64,000 bases of DNA from Paenibacillus agricola (GTDB lineage: Bacteria > Bacillota > Bacilli > Paenibacillales > NBRC-103111). The position numbers and the translations under genes are program-made. The notes below the pieces were generated by a model. It saw nothing but the letters and a program-made list of their open reading frames with translations. It was not told the origin of the DNA and did not search any database. Where the stretch lies: NCBI RefSeq assembly GCF_011440305.1, contig NZ_JAAOIW010000024.1, positions 31,783 to 95,782 of the forward strand, read 5' to 3'. The first letter of the stretch is position 1; each line of letters opens with the position of its first letter. Positions 35,779 to 44,503 of this stretch are shown here, in pieces.

Positions 35779-36138
35779 ATGGCGAGAATAATGATTGCTG
35801 ACAATAGCCCTTCTGTTCGCTTCTTGATTTCAATTTTAGTCACTCAGGCAGGTCATGAAGTCGTTTTACAAGCAAATAATGGACGTGAAGCTTTAAACGT
35901 CTACTTTGAGACGAAGCCCGACTTATTGATTGTCGATTTTCAAATGCCTATTATGGATGGCATTTCTCTCATAGAAGAGATTACGAAAGAAGATCCCGAT
36001 GCCAAGGTCATGATTTGCACAGGTTCAATTGAAAAATTACAGTGTGATTCGAGAATGAATAAGGGCGTTACGGTAATCGCAAAACCTTTTAATAATAAGG
36101 ACTTTATCGAATCTGTTTCAACAGCCTTAAAAAACTAA
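35779..36138 (+). CDS. CheY-like single-domain response regulator
   Basis: A 119-residue receiver domain with no output domain. The phosphorylation site is D53 (LLIVDFQMP), with D8 in the acidic pocket, T81 in MICTGS and K102 in AKPF. The ribosome site GGAGGG precedes ATG 35779. It is the first gene behind the riboswitch and may act through protein contacts with the proteins encoded next to it. Confidence 0.9.
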   Translation: MARIMIADNSPSVRFLISILVTQAGHEVVLQANNGREALNVYFETKPDLLIVDFQMPIMDGISLIEEITKEDPDAKVMICTGSIEKLQCDSRMNKGVTVIAKPFNNKDFIESVSTALKN

Positions 36139-36172
36139 TCTTGAAAGGAATATAACAAGTGAGGTGTTACCC

Positions 36173-38032
36173 ATGTCAGATCATGTCAGTGAACAAGAAA
36201 TATTAAAGTTGTTGAAGAAACTCGACCAATATTCTTACTCACAGAAACGAGAAGGAATAGAATCATCTTCAACTACGCGTATTAACCTAGAAGATGAGAT
36301 GATCGTGGATGGATTCATTAAGGTTGAGAATGGAAAGGTCATTGTTGGGAATCCATCCAATGGGGGTAAAGTCCCTACTTTAAAGGCAAAAGCTCCTGTC
36401 AAGCTGTCGATGGATGGACAAGAGATCAGTAAAGAGACTAAAGTTTCTTCTGAAAGCGTAATAGAGTGGGAGATTGAAGAAAATCCCTTATTCGAGATAT
36501 CAGTCTCAGAAGACAAGATAGACGCATATTTAACAATTAATCGCACACAGAGACACGCTTGGTCGTTAACTGATAAGGCTCCTGAATTGGATGTAACACT
36601 GACTGTGGAGGAAGATTCATCAATCATTTTGGAAACCATCAACCTGCAAGATATTCTTACAGCAGTTGACAATATGAACATTAAGATGAATCTGGATGTA
36701 GTAGCCGTACAAATGGAAATCCTTCAGCCTTCTCATCGACCTGTGAATATCGCAAAAGGTAAACCGCCTACTCAAGGTCAGGACGCCAGACTGGATATGT
36801 TCTTCTCGGAAAATATCGAGAACATCTTCACCGAGGTACGGGGGTTAATCGACTATAAAAATCACATGAACATTCCTTCCGTCAAGAGTGGAGATGTCCT
36901 CGCTAAGAAAACACCACCTGTTGAAGGACAAACGGGGTATGATGTGGTTGGAAATGTGTTACTTCCCGATCCGGTTAAGGACATTTATATTGCTGGGAAG
37001 GATACCGTTGAGATTACACCAAATTCCATTGTTATTGCTAAAAAAGAGGGAAGACCTCGAGTCACGGGTAATCAAATCAAGTGCTTTGACATCAATACGG
37101 CTTATCTTGTGCCAGGTAACGTTGACTTACAAACAGGCAATATCGTATTTGCAGGTGACGTGATTGTCTACGGCGATGTCATGGATAACATGATTATTGA
37201 ATCACTGGGGAACATTTATGTGGCTGGCAGTGTTTTTAATTCGACTTTAACAGCCACAGGTAGTATTGCAGTGAAGGGAAATGTCTTCGGGAGTAATCTG
37301 TATTCTGGATATTTCGGGATGCTTTATAACAGGCTCTATAATAATTCCAAACAGTTGATGGATATACTTGAAAAAATGATGCAAAGCGCAAAAATGTTAT
37401 TAAGTGAAATCAGTAAGAAGAATATGCAAGTGCGGTATGGCCAAGTGTTGCTACTGGTTATAGAAAGCAATTATAAGCAAGTATGGGATGTTCTGAAAGA
37501 ATTGATGGGTGTTATTTCAGGCATACAGTCTTACAATAAAGATGCTTTGCAAGAACTGAACAACTATTTAGAGTTATTCCTCCAGCCAACAAAAATAGTG
37601 GAAATCATGACAGCTCCTAGAATGGAAGATTTCTTGCGAGTCTTAAAGAAAGCATTCATGAGAGTCGCTTTAAGTCAGGAATCGCAAGTCCAAATCAACA
37701 TAAACCAAGGTCAGAACTCAACATTAAAGTCGAATGGAGACATCCTTATCCGAAAAGAAGGCGTTATCCAATGTGACCTTTATTCAGCAGGGAATATCAT
37801 TTTCTTTCTGGACAATTCCGTTTGCCGAGGCTCCAAGCTTGAAGCGGGAGATACGATCTCTGCCATGTATGTTGGTGGCATCACAGGTGTAGCGACAAGC
37901 CTTAAAGCAACAAAGAAAGTTATTGTGAAGAAAATGTTTGAAGGTCGAGTTATCATTGATCGGCAAAGCATGGACATATTTGAACCGATTGAAGAAAAGA
38001 CGTTTGATCGTAACAGTTTTAACCAATTTTAA
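36173..38032 (+). CDS. DUF342 (FapA-type) protein
   Basis: A 619-residue protein of the DUF342/FapA family. After an N-terminal domain of about 200 residues there is a region with PPVEGQTGYDVVGN (about 260) and the repetitive beta-helix segments typical of FapA (GNVDLQTGNIVFAGDVIVYG near 325). A long helical insertion (about 380-490) interrupts the helix, which resumes around 515-610. ATG 36173 is chosen because GAGGTG lies 6 bases upstream. FapA-type proteins are tied to polar localisation and flagellar assembly in some bacteria; the role here is unknown. Confidence 0.85.
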   Translation: MSDHVSEQEILKLLKKLDQYSYSQKREGIESSSTTRINLEDEMIVDGFIKVENGKVIVGNPSNGGKVPTLKAKAPVKLSMDGQEISKETKVSSESVIEWEIEENPLFEISVSEDKIDAYLTINRTQRHAWSLTDKAPELDVTLTVEEDSSIILETINLQDILTAVDNMNIKMNLDVVAVQMEILQPSHRPVNIAKGKPPTQGQDARLDMFFSENIENIFTEVRGLIDYKNHMNIPSVKSGDVLAKKTPPVEGQTGYDVVGNVLLPDPVKDIYIAGKDTVEITPNSIVIAKKEGRPRVTGNQIKCFDINTAYLVPGNVDLQTGNIVFAGDVIVYGDVMDNMIIESLGNIYVAGSVFNSTLTATGSIAVKGNVFGSNLYSGYFGMLYNRLYNNSKQLMDILEKMMQSAKMLLSEISKKNMQVRYGQVLLLVIESNYKQVWDVLKELMGVISGIQSYNKDALQELNNYLELFLQPTKIVEIMTAPRMEDFLRVLKKAFMRVALSQESQVQININQGQNSTLKSNGDILIRKEGVIQCDLYSAGNIIFFLDNSVCRGSKLEAGDTISAMYVGGITGVATSLKATKKVIVKKMFEGRVIIDRQSMDIFEPIEEKTFDRNSFNQF

Positions 38033-38036
38033 GTGG

Positions 38037-39044
38037 GTGATTTTAATCGATAATACGCGTTTTATAGGGAGAAGATTAAATATTAATATTTATTCGAGGC
38101 AAGGCAGCTTACTTCTACCTCAGAACAGTATCTTGGACAATCATCATCTTGATCTCCTTCACCAACACGGAATCGAGATATGGCGAGAAGATATCCGACT
38201 GGTTACGGAGGCGATAATGGAAGAAGCGGTTTCAGAAGTTCAAGCGATCTATGAAAAGATTCATCACCAAACGGAACAGCTATCGAATCAAGTTATACAG
38301 GATCTGTTAATGCCGAAAATCCAAGAATTATGTATCAACAATAACCTATCAAATGTTATATTGGAGTTAAGTAAAAAGGATAATTATACCTATCGACATT
38401 GTATCGGAGTTGCGGTTATTTCGTTTTTAATTGGAAAATGGTTGAGGATGAATGACGAAGAGCTAAATGAACTTGCTATTGCGGGTTTAATGCATGATCT
38501 TGGTAAGGTGAAGATTCCCGATTTGATATTAAATAAAGCAAGTAGGCTTACTGCTGACGAGTATGCCGAAATGAAGCTCCATACACATTTGGGGTGTGAG
38601 ATGATTCGGAATATTTCAGAAATGACGGAACAACAAGCTCTAGTTGCGCTTCAGCATCATGAAAGAGAAGATGGCAGTGGATATCCATTTGGGGTTTCGG
38701 GGGAGAAGATCACTCCATTTAGTAAGATCGTATCGGTCGCTGATGTGTTTCATACGATGATTTCAGAACGAGTGTATAAGAAACCAGTACCCTTGTACCA
38801 AGTGTTTCAGGAAATCCACAAAAGTTCCTTTGGATTGTTTGATCCAAAGATTGTTCATAGTTTTATCATGAACATGATGAACAGATTGGTTGGCGATCAA
38901 GTGATTTTGACGGATGGCCAAGTGGCTCGTATAGTCATGCTCCATCCAGACGCCCTACTCAATCCTTTAGTGGAGGCTCAGGGACAATTTTATGATTTAC
39001 GGCATTCTGAACATAAAATTTTAGACTTTGCCAGCAATCAATAA
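38037..39044 (+). CDS. HD-GYP domain protein, probable c-di-GMP phosphodiesterase
   Basis: About 335 residues. The HD-GYP domain carries H153-D154 (MHDLGK), the H207-H208 pair and the signature DGSGYP (213-217 region), with the later aspartate in SVADVFH. These residues bind the two or three metals that hydrolyse c-di-GMP to GMP. The frame is open upstream inside the DUF342 gene; GTG 38037, 4 bases after that stop, is the likely start although its ribosome site is weak, so translational coupling is probable. Confidence 0.88.
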   Translation: MILIDNTRFIGRRLNINIYSRQGSLLLPQNSILDNHHLDLLHQHGIEIWREDIRLVTEAIMEEAVSEVQAIYEKIHHQTEQLSNQVIQDLLMPKIQELCINNNLSNVILELSKKDNYTYRHCIGVAVISFLIGKWLRMNDEELNELAIAGLMHDLGKVKIPDLILNKASRLTADEYAEMKLHTHLGCEMIRNISEMTEQQALVALQHHEREDGSGYPFGVSGEKITPFSKIVSVADVFHTMISERVYKKPVPLYQVFQEIHKSSFGLFDPKIVHSFIMNMMNRLVGDQVILTDGQVARIVMLHPDALLNPLVEAQGQFYDLRHSEHKILDFASNQ

Positions 39045-39064
39045 CGATACTAATGGAGGTTCCC

Positions 39065-39436
39065 TTGAAATTATCTAGATTAAGATCACTAAGAAAAGAA
39101 AGAAATATGACTCTACAAGCTGTAGCAGAATCAATCGGTGTAGCCAAAAGCACCTATGCCTGTTATGAACTAAATTATCGACAGCCTCCCATTAAAGTGT
39201 TGCAGAACCTCGCTGTACTTTTCAACACATCCGTCGACTATATAATCGGAGCTACGGATGATAGCCATCCCCAAGATAAAGGTACGAATGCGAAATTGAT
39301 TCTTAACAATTCGAAACTTCACTGGGATGGCGTACCGTTAACGGAGAATGATCTTGAAATAGTTCGTGATCTTCTGGAGATGGTTGTTCAGGAGCGCATA
39401 AGTTCTAATGATAAGAAGGGATTATCTAGCACTTGA
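39065..39436 (+). CDS. XRE-family DNA-binding protein
   Basis: A 123-residue regulator with an N-terminal lambda-repressor-type helix-turn-helix (about 2-60, LRSLRKERNMTLQAVAESIG and STYACYELNYRQPP). The C-terminal half is acidic with no recognised domain. TTG 39065 is the likely start, as GGAGGT lies directly upstream; the ATG at 39053 is within the ribosome site. It lies 20 bases after the HD-GYP gene in the same operon and could regulate the locus or its targets. Confidence 0.85.
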   Translation: MKLSRLRSLRKERNMTLQAVAESIGVAKSTYACYELNYRQPPIKVLQNLAVLFNTSVDYIIGATDDSHPQDKGTNAKLILNNSKLHWDGVPLTENDLEIVRDLLEMVVQERISSNDKKGLSST

Positions 39437-39464
39437 CATCGCTAGACTGAGAGGTATAAAAAAG

Positions 39465-40118
39465 ATGAAAGATATAATCAATTCCTTGAAACATTTTAAG
39501 CTGACCAAAGAAATAAGAACCATACTAACTCAACTACATCCAGTGAACGCAAGACAATCTGATTTATCTAATGTGTTCGAAAAACTCTACCATGCAGATT
39601 TGATAGGGATGCAGGAACTGCTGTCTATAGAAACTCGAATGTCCCTAAGTCATTATTGTATGGCGATGGAAGAAAAATTAAATGGTCTGTTATGTGTAGT
39701 ATATTTATATGAAGAAGATGAAAAGCGATTATGGATCGGAGCGGGTCCGAGTATACCAGATGGTTACAAAGAATATTCACATGGGCTTAATGTGAATATG
39801 GATATTCCAGGTGGAGCAAAAGATCCGATTTACATCAAAAATACATTAATTGTTAGTAATGTTGAACGCGCTCAAGACATTGTAACATTAAATCATAAGA
39901 AGAAAATGATGGTGGACGGATTTAAATCCTATTGTTGTAGTCCTTTGGAATATCAGGGTAAGTTGATCGGTCATACTGTGTTGTTTTCCGAGCAATTAAG
40001 AGATTTTTCTGACTATGAAATCAATATGTTTCAGGATCATCGCAATCAGATTGAAAAAAAATTATCTCAGATTAAAGATGACATGATTTTCATATTAAAG
40101 AAACAACAGACTTCGTAG
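39465..40118 (+). CDS. GAF-domain protein
   Basis: A 217-residue protein with a GAF-like sensory domain (about 45-195), recognised by LCVVYLYEEDEKRLWIGAGP and the later CCSPLEYQGKLIGHTVLFS segment, which is the core strand pattern of this fold. There is no output domain. ATG 39465 follows GAGAGG. It may act as a small-molecule or redox sensor partner for the GGDEF protein encoded next. Confidence 0.75.
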   Translation: MKDIINSLKHFKLTKEIRTILTQLHPVNARQSDLSNVFEKLYHADLIGMQELLSIETRMSLSHYCMAMEEKLNGLLCVVYLYEEDEKRLWIGAGPSIPDGYKEYSHGLNVNMDIPGGAKDPIYIKNTLIVSNVERAQDIVTLNHKKKMMVDGFKSYCCSPLEYQGKLIGHTVLFSEQLRDFSDYEINMFQDHRNQIEKKLSQIKDDMIFILKKQQTS

Positions 40119-40255
40119 TTGCATTATATGGAGTTGTAGTTTTATTGCTGATTTGGATGAAGACAAACGATCGACTTTGGTTTTATCATAGGAAACTGGC
40201 AAAATTGTTTGTCTGAAATTAAATTTAGATACAATTTGAATAATGGGGATCTACG

Positions 40256-40906
40256 ATGAAATATTCAGGAAGAATCGTTATTATATCGGTTGTTGTAATA
40301 TTGATCTTAGCTATAAGAATATATGGTGTTGTTTATTATAACTATCCCCCCTTTCAGTTTCCGTTAATTGGTGTTTTTATAGTTATTGCAAGTTGGTTGC
40401 TGGGAACACAGTATGATAAATTGAAGTTTCTTTCGGAGAGAGATGTTCTGACCACACTGTATAACAGAAGATTCATGTTGCATACCTTTCCTAAGCTCAT
40501 CGCTTCGGTGGATCGAAAACAGGAGAAGTTGATTTTATATTTTATTGACGTGGATGACTTTAAAATAATCAACGACACCCGTGGGCATAAAATCGGTGAT
40601 CAGGTACTGCAACGGATTGCAAACGTATTAATGCTTCATTCACAAAAAAGGGACGTAGTTGTTCGTTGGGCAGGAGATGAATTTTTGGTTCTTTCCTCTT
40701 TTTCTGATGATCGCAGTAAAGCGATGATGATTAGTCGTATCCAGAACGAATTAAAATTATCATCCCAAGAGTTCAATATAGCGATTTCTGTTTCTATTGG
40801 AACGGCTGCGTATCCCAATGAGGCGCAAACATTAGATGATTTACTTCATGTAGCGGATCAAGATATGTATACCTTGAAATCCGATAACAAAAAAGTAAGT
40901 GAATGA
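40256..40906 (+). CDS. Membrane GGDEF protein, probable diguanylate cyclase
   Basis: A 216-residue protein with two membrane helices (about 7-27 and 34-52) followed at once by a GGDEF domain (about 58-212). The DxLTxLYNRR entry motif is present. The active-site loop reads R137-W-A-G-D-E-F143, with Ala in the first glycine position, a variant found in active cyclases. The position of the inhibitory RxxD site reads Q130xxD133, so product inhibition at that site is unlikely. A 137-base gap separates it from the GAF gene; a terminator follows. Confidence 0.88.
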   Translation: MKYSGRIVIISVVVILILAIRIYGVVYYNYPPFQFPLIGVFIVIASWLLGTQYDKLKFLSERDVLTTLYNRRFMLHTFPKLIASVDRKQEKLILYFIDVDDFKIINDTRGHKIGDQVLQRIANVLMLHSQKRDVVVRWAGDEFLVLSSFSDDRSKAMMISRIQNELKLSSQEFNIAISVSIGTAAYPNEAQTLDDLLHVADQDMYTLKSDNKKVSE

Positions 40907-40920
40907 TATATATAAAATCG

Positions 40921-40952
40921 TCTATGCATTTTTGCATAGGCTTTTTAATTTT
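40921..40952 (+). terminator. Intrinsic terminator of the c-di-GMP locus
   Basis: CTATGCA and TGCATAG pair around a short T-loop and are followed by GCTTTTTAATTTT. It closes the operon after the GGDEF gene. Confidence 0.75.
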
Positions 40953-40969
40953 GAACGGAGGTGGGGTGA

Positions 40970-41190
40970 ATGAAGAAAGATAACAAGAAATCTGTGAGGT
41001 CATTGAAACCTAAACTACCTACAAAGTATGATTTGAATGTAGAGCCAAGGTTAGATGAAATTTAGCAATGGGTTAAGGATGGAGTGACAGATGAGGAGCT
41101 TGCTGTACGATTGGATATTCATGTTTGCACAGTTTATGAGTATTCCAATAAGCACCCTAAATTTGCAAAAGTATTAGATATGTTTAATGG
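40970..41190 (+). pseudogene. Small terminase-like / HTH phage protein fragment
   Basis: ATG 40970 follows ACGGAGGTGG. After 31 codons an in-frame TAG (41063) interrupts it, and the same frame goes on with GVTDEELAVRLDIHVCTVYEY and KHPKFAKVL. This pattern resembles the DNA-binding start of PBSX-type small terminase subunits. The gene is lost after about 70 codons, where an unrelated fragment joins. Confidence 0.5.
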
Positions 41191-41317
41191 AGAATTGCAA
41201 CCTTCATGGGAAGAACGATTAAGTCTAACATGGGAGAATATCCTGGCTTTAACGAGGAACTTTATACACCATAACTTAAATGTAATTATTGATTTTGTAG
41301 TGGAGGATGACTTGTAA
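41191..41317 (+). pseudogene. Fragment of a P-loop kinase-like protein
   Basis: The frame WEERLSLTWENILALTRNFI followed by NLNVIIDFVVEDDL looks like the middle of a small AAA-type nucleotide or antibiotic kinase. Only about 40 codons remain, with no P-loop, and a reverse transcriptase fragment follows at once. Confidence 0.35.
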
Positions 41318-41320
41318 ACA

Positions 41321-41849
41321 TTTGTAGCTGAAGCCCAATTTTACAACCATAGCTACGGTTTCAGACCCCTTCGATCGACACACCATGCCATGGCAAGAAT
41401 CCAATTTCTCATCAATCAGGCGTCCATGCATTTCGTAGTCAACATCGACATTTTGGGGTTCTTCGACAACGTTAACCATACCTTGCTCGTAAAGCAACTT
41501 TGGAACATGGGCATCCAAGATAGAAAGGTTCTAGCGTGCATCTCTAAAATGCTAAAAGCTGAGATCGAGGGAGAGGGAAAACCTTCAAAAGGCGTACCTC
41601 AAGGGGGCTTGCTGTCAACACTGCTTTCGAATATTGTACTGAACGACCTCGATCATTGAGTGGCTGGTCAATGGGAACTCTTTCCGCTGACAAAACCTTT
41701 CCAATCAAGAACTGGCGAAAGGGCTGCGAAAATAAGGTCCTGTCTGAAAGAAGGCTATCTGGTGCGTTACGCAGGTGACTTCAAAATCATTTGTCGCGAT
41801 TGGAAGTCCGCCCAAAGGTGGTATCACGCGGTAGTTCTGTATCTCAAAT
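41321..41849 (+). pseudogene. Group II intron reverse transcriptase fragment
   Basis: The frame reads FYNHSYGFRPLRSTHHAMARI, VVNIDILGFFDNVNHTLL, GVPQGGLLSTLLSNIVLND and LVRYAGDFKIICRDWKSAQ. These are RT domains 2 to 5 of an intron-encoded protein. A TGA replaces a Trp after LNDLDH, and the catalytic YADD box reads YAGD, so it is dead. The N-terminus, the maturase domain and the intron RNA around it are missing. Confidence 0.8.
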
Positions 41850-43426
41850 TGGTACATCCGAGAAAATAGTAGAATTGCTCCGTGAGGTTTCCTTGAATGA
41901 GTGGGTTAAAAAGGGCTATGAACTTCACAATGATAAAAGGGAATTCTGTGCGTTCTGTGGAGAGATTGTTTCTGATGAGCGCTGGAGTGTTTTACATAAG
42001 CATTTTGATGATGAATCGAGAGTTTTGGAACATAATATAGAAAGTTTGATCAAGAGAATTGAAATAGAAATAGTCAGAGATGGTTTTAAAATTGATAAAA
42101 ATTTGTTCTACTTAAATTTCCAGAAAGAAATCGAACAACTTTCCCAGTCTCATTCAATAGCAGAATCTAACTACAATGAGCAGTTGAAATCAATTGTAAA
42201 GCAATTAATCAAACGTAAAGAAGCTATTACTGTCTCTCTGTTTTTTGAACGTCCCTTAGATTACACTCAAGAGATTTGTATAATTCAGAAGAGCTACGAA
42301 GAGTTGCGTATTCAATCGAATGAGTTTTCTGGAAAATTACATTTAGAGCAGACAAGAGCAAAAGAAACTTTAAGGTTACAAGAAGTTTATGATTTTTGTT
42401 CAACTATAAACTACAACGCGAGTTTAGTTCGGATCAATGAAATTAAAAATACAACAGAAGCAGTTAAACAAAGAGTTGATAAAACTCAAGTCGAGATAAG
42501 AAGAATAGAAGAAGAGATACAAGAAAAAAAACGTCAATTAAATGATGAGGAGAAGGGCGCACTTTTAGTGAATAAATATCTGACTGATTTTTTTGGTCAC
42601 GAGTTCCTTTCTTTAAGGTCTACAGATGATACCAGGAAGGTGAAAAGAAAATTCGTTTTGAAATCGTTCGAAATGGAAAGCGTGCTTATCATTTGAGTGA
42701 AGGTGAATGCAGCTTGATTTCATTTTGTTATTTTATAGCGAAACTGGATGACATTGAACCAAAGATACGAAGCCTATCATTTGGATAGATGATCCTATTT
42801 CCAGCTTAGACGGAAATCATATCTTTTTTGTCTACAGCCTAATTGCAGTTGAGGTAGCCGAAAAAGGGTTGTTTGAACAATTATTCGTTTCTACGCATAA
42901 TCTCGATTTTCTGAAATATCTAAGACGATTGAATAGTTTTGAACAACAGACAGGTGGAAAACCTAAAAGTTGTAGCAAGCAATACTTTATTATCAACAGG
43001 CTAGGTCACTATTCTACTTTACTACTCATGCCAAAATATCTTAAAGAATACGGAACAGAATTTAACTATTTATTTTCCTGTATCTACAAGTGCTCTTGCA
43101 TTACTACTATAGATGATACAAATTTCGAGTTATTTTACAATTTCGGGAATAATGCAAGGAAGTTTCTAGAGATATATCTATATTTCAAATATCCGGATTT
43201 TTCTGAGGATAAACTCGAACGTTTCTTTGGAGATAACAAAGTTTCTTCTATTATAATAGATAGGATTAACAATGAATATTCTCACTTACAAGGTTCAATT
43301 GAAAGAGCTTCTATGCCTGTTGAAGTACCCGAAATGGTGTCAACCGCTAAATTAATTATCGATAAGATTAAAGAGGATAGTGATCAATATAATGCTCTTA
43401 TGAGTAGTATAGGAGTGAATTCCTAA
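41850..43426 (+). pseudogene. AAA_13-family (RloC-like) ATPase, truncated and frameshifted
   Basis: The first segment has a CAFCG zinc-hook-like motif near 41950 and a long coiled coil (to about 42600). After a frameshift near 42645 the frame continues with LSEGECSLISFCYFIAKLDD; after another near 42770 it reads IIWIDDPISSLD (Walker B) and VSTHNLDFL (H-loop), then a C-terminal helical region. The N-terminal Walker A part was replaced by the RT fragment. Relatives of this family act in DNA sensing and anti-phage defence; this copy should be inactive. Confidence 0.65.
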
Positions 43427-43431
43427 TGAAA

Positions 43432-43573
43432 CGTCGGGTGTCAAGAACTTTATCTCATTAATCGTCGCGTAAATCGCAGCTTTTTTATTTTATGGGACCA
43501 AGTTCTTGTCAAAACCCAATGACAAGAACTTGCCATTCCCGATTTTGACAAGAACTTGATCTCATTCCCGACA
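43432..43573. repeat. 142-bp block of about 27-bp inverted and direct repeats, transposon-end-like (copy 2)
   Basis: Related to the block at 12061-12205 and in the same orientation: it begins CGTCGG, contains GTCGCGTAAATCGCAGC, and ends CATTCCCGACA. Four copies of a unit with core AAGTTCTTGTCA lie inside, three in one orientation and one opposite. Unit sequences differ systematically from copy 1 (AAGTTC versus AAGGTTC; GAGATC versus GTAAT), so it comes from a different element of the same kind. Confidence 0.55.
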
Positions 43574-43912
43574 GAGCCGGTGTTGATTAATAAAAAATCG
43601 CGACACTAATCAGTGAGGAAAAAATCATCCGGACCGATGACAACTCGGTTTGGGACAAAATACTATCCCCTTCCCATTGTTTGAGTGTGTGTATGTTAAC
43701 TCTGATGGGAAGGAATGGCAAGTTATGTTTTTGGATGTCTAGATGTAGCGCGATCAAAAAAAGTACATAGGAATTTCGAAAGGTTATTGAACTCTTCCGG
43801 CAATATGTTTTCCTCTACAAATTCCCTTTCTTTCAACACCGACTGCTGTTTATGTAACTATGGTATAATTTTACAAGAGACATAAAATAGATATTTTAAG
43901 GAGATATTCATT
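43574..43912. other. Stretch without recognised gene
   Basis: AT-rich DNA with only short open frames. A promoter-like region probably lies near 43850-43895 for the next gene, but no clear boxes were picked. Confidence 0.4.
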
Positions 43913-44239
43913 ATGATAAGACGATATAAAGTCAGTTTGTCGTTGGTAAAAACAAGGTTGCTCCAAGGAAAAAATCAATTAATTATTGATTCAATAATTG
44001 ATGGTGATTCATTGATAATAGTAACAGAACCGTATTATCGCGCGCCATCGTATGGACATTTAATTTCAAAAGATTACAGAGGAATGTTAATCTCAGGTTC
44101 GGGAACTATCATCAACAAATCTAGAAGAAGAGAAAAATCTGATAGATGGGGACAATTGAAAAATTGGCTAGTAACCCAAACAGGGGTGGAAGAAGTATTG
44201 AAAAAAATGGACGAAATTGATAAGTTAATGAAAGGATAG
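43913..44239 (+). CDS. Hypothetical protein
   Basis: A 108-residue protein not recognised. It has a good ribosome site (AAGGAGAT) before ATG 43913, a basic N-terminal region, a central beta-like segment (LIIDSIIDGDSLIIVTE) and a charged C-terminal helix (EEVLKKMDEIDKLMKG). It has no signal peptide or membrane segment. It is the first of a group of small accessory genes between the repeat block and an IS3 element. Confidence 0.5.
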   Translation: MIRRYKVSLSLVKTRLLQGKNQLIIDSIIDGDSLIIVTEPYYRAPSYGHLISKDYRGMLISGSGTIINKSRRREKSDRWGQLKNWLVTQTGVEEVLKKMDEIDKLMKG

Positions 44240-44257
44240 ATTCATTACAGGAGATAG

Positions 44258-44492
44258 ATGATTTTGTGGGACGGAACAATTAGTATTAAAAACAATAATA
44301 AAAATCATCGTTGGTGCTGGAATTATATTATTATTATTCGCGATTTCCTTGGGTGCATTTGATAAATAAAGTGATGAGTACGATGTAAATATGAGGTATT
44401 GCAAAGAAAAAGGTCTTACTGAACAAGTATGTGTGAAAGCAATTGATGTCTATAATATGTACAGCACACCTGACAATCAAATAAAAATATAA
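44258..44492 (+). pseudogene. Small membrane protein, probably broken
   Basis: A ribosome site (CAGGAGATAG) precedes ATG 44258, but that frame is short. A neighbouring frame reads KTIIKIIVGAGIILLLFAISL, a clear membrane helix, then a TAA, and goes on in frame with SDEYDVNMRYCKEKGL and a short tail. This looks like a small membrane-anchored protein carrying a frameshift and a stop codon. Confidence 0.35.
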
Positions 44493-44503
44493 TTTCAAGG
44501 GAG

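Noticed and set aside
38037..38045. HD-GYP protein starting at ATG 37938
   Set aside because: That start lies 95 bases inside the DUF342 gene and the added residues do not resemble the family; GTG 38037 fits the domain start better.
12061..43573. The two repeat blocks as left and right ends of one 31-kb transposon
   Set aside because: They have the same orientation and different unit sequences, and the DNA between them includes long intact chromosomal-type operons and no matching transposase genes.
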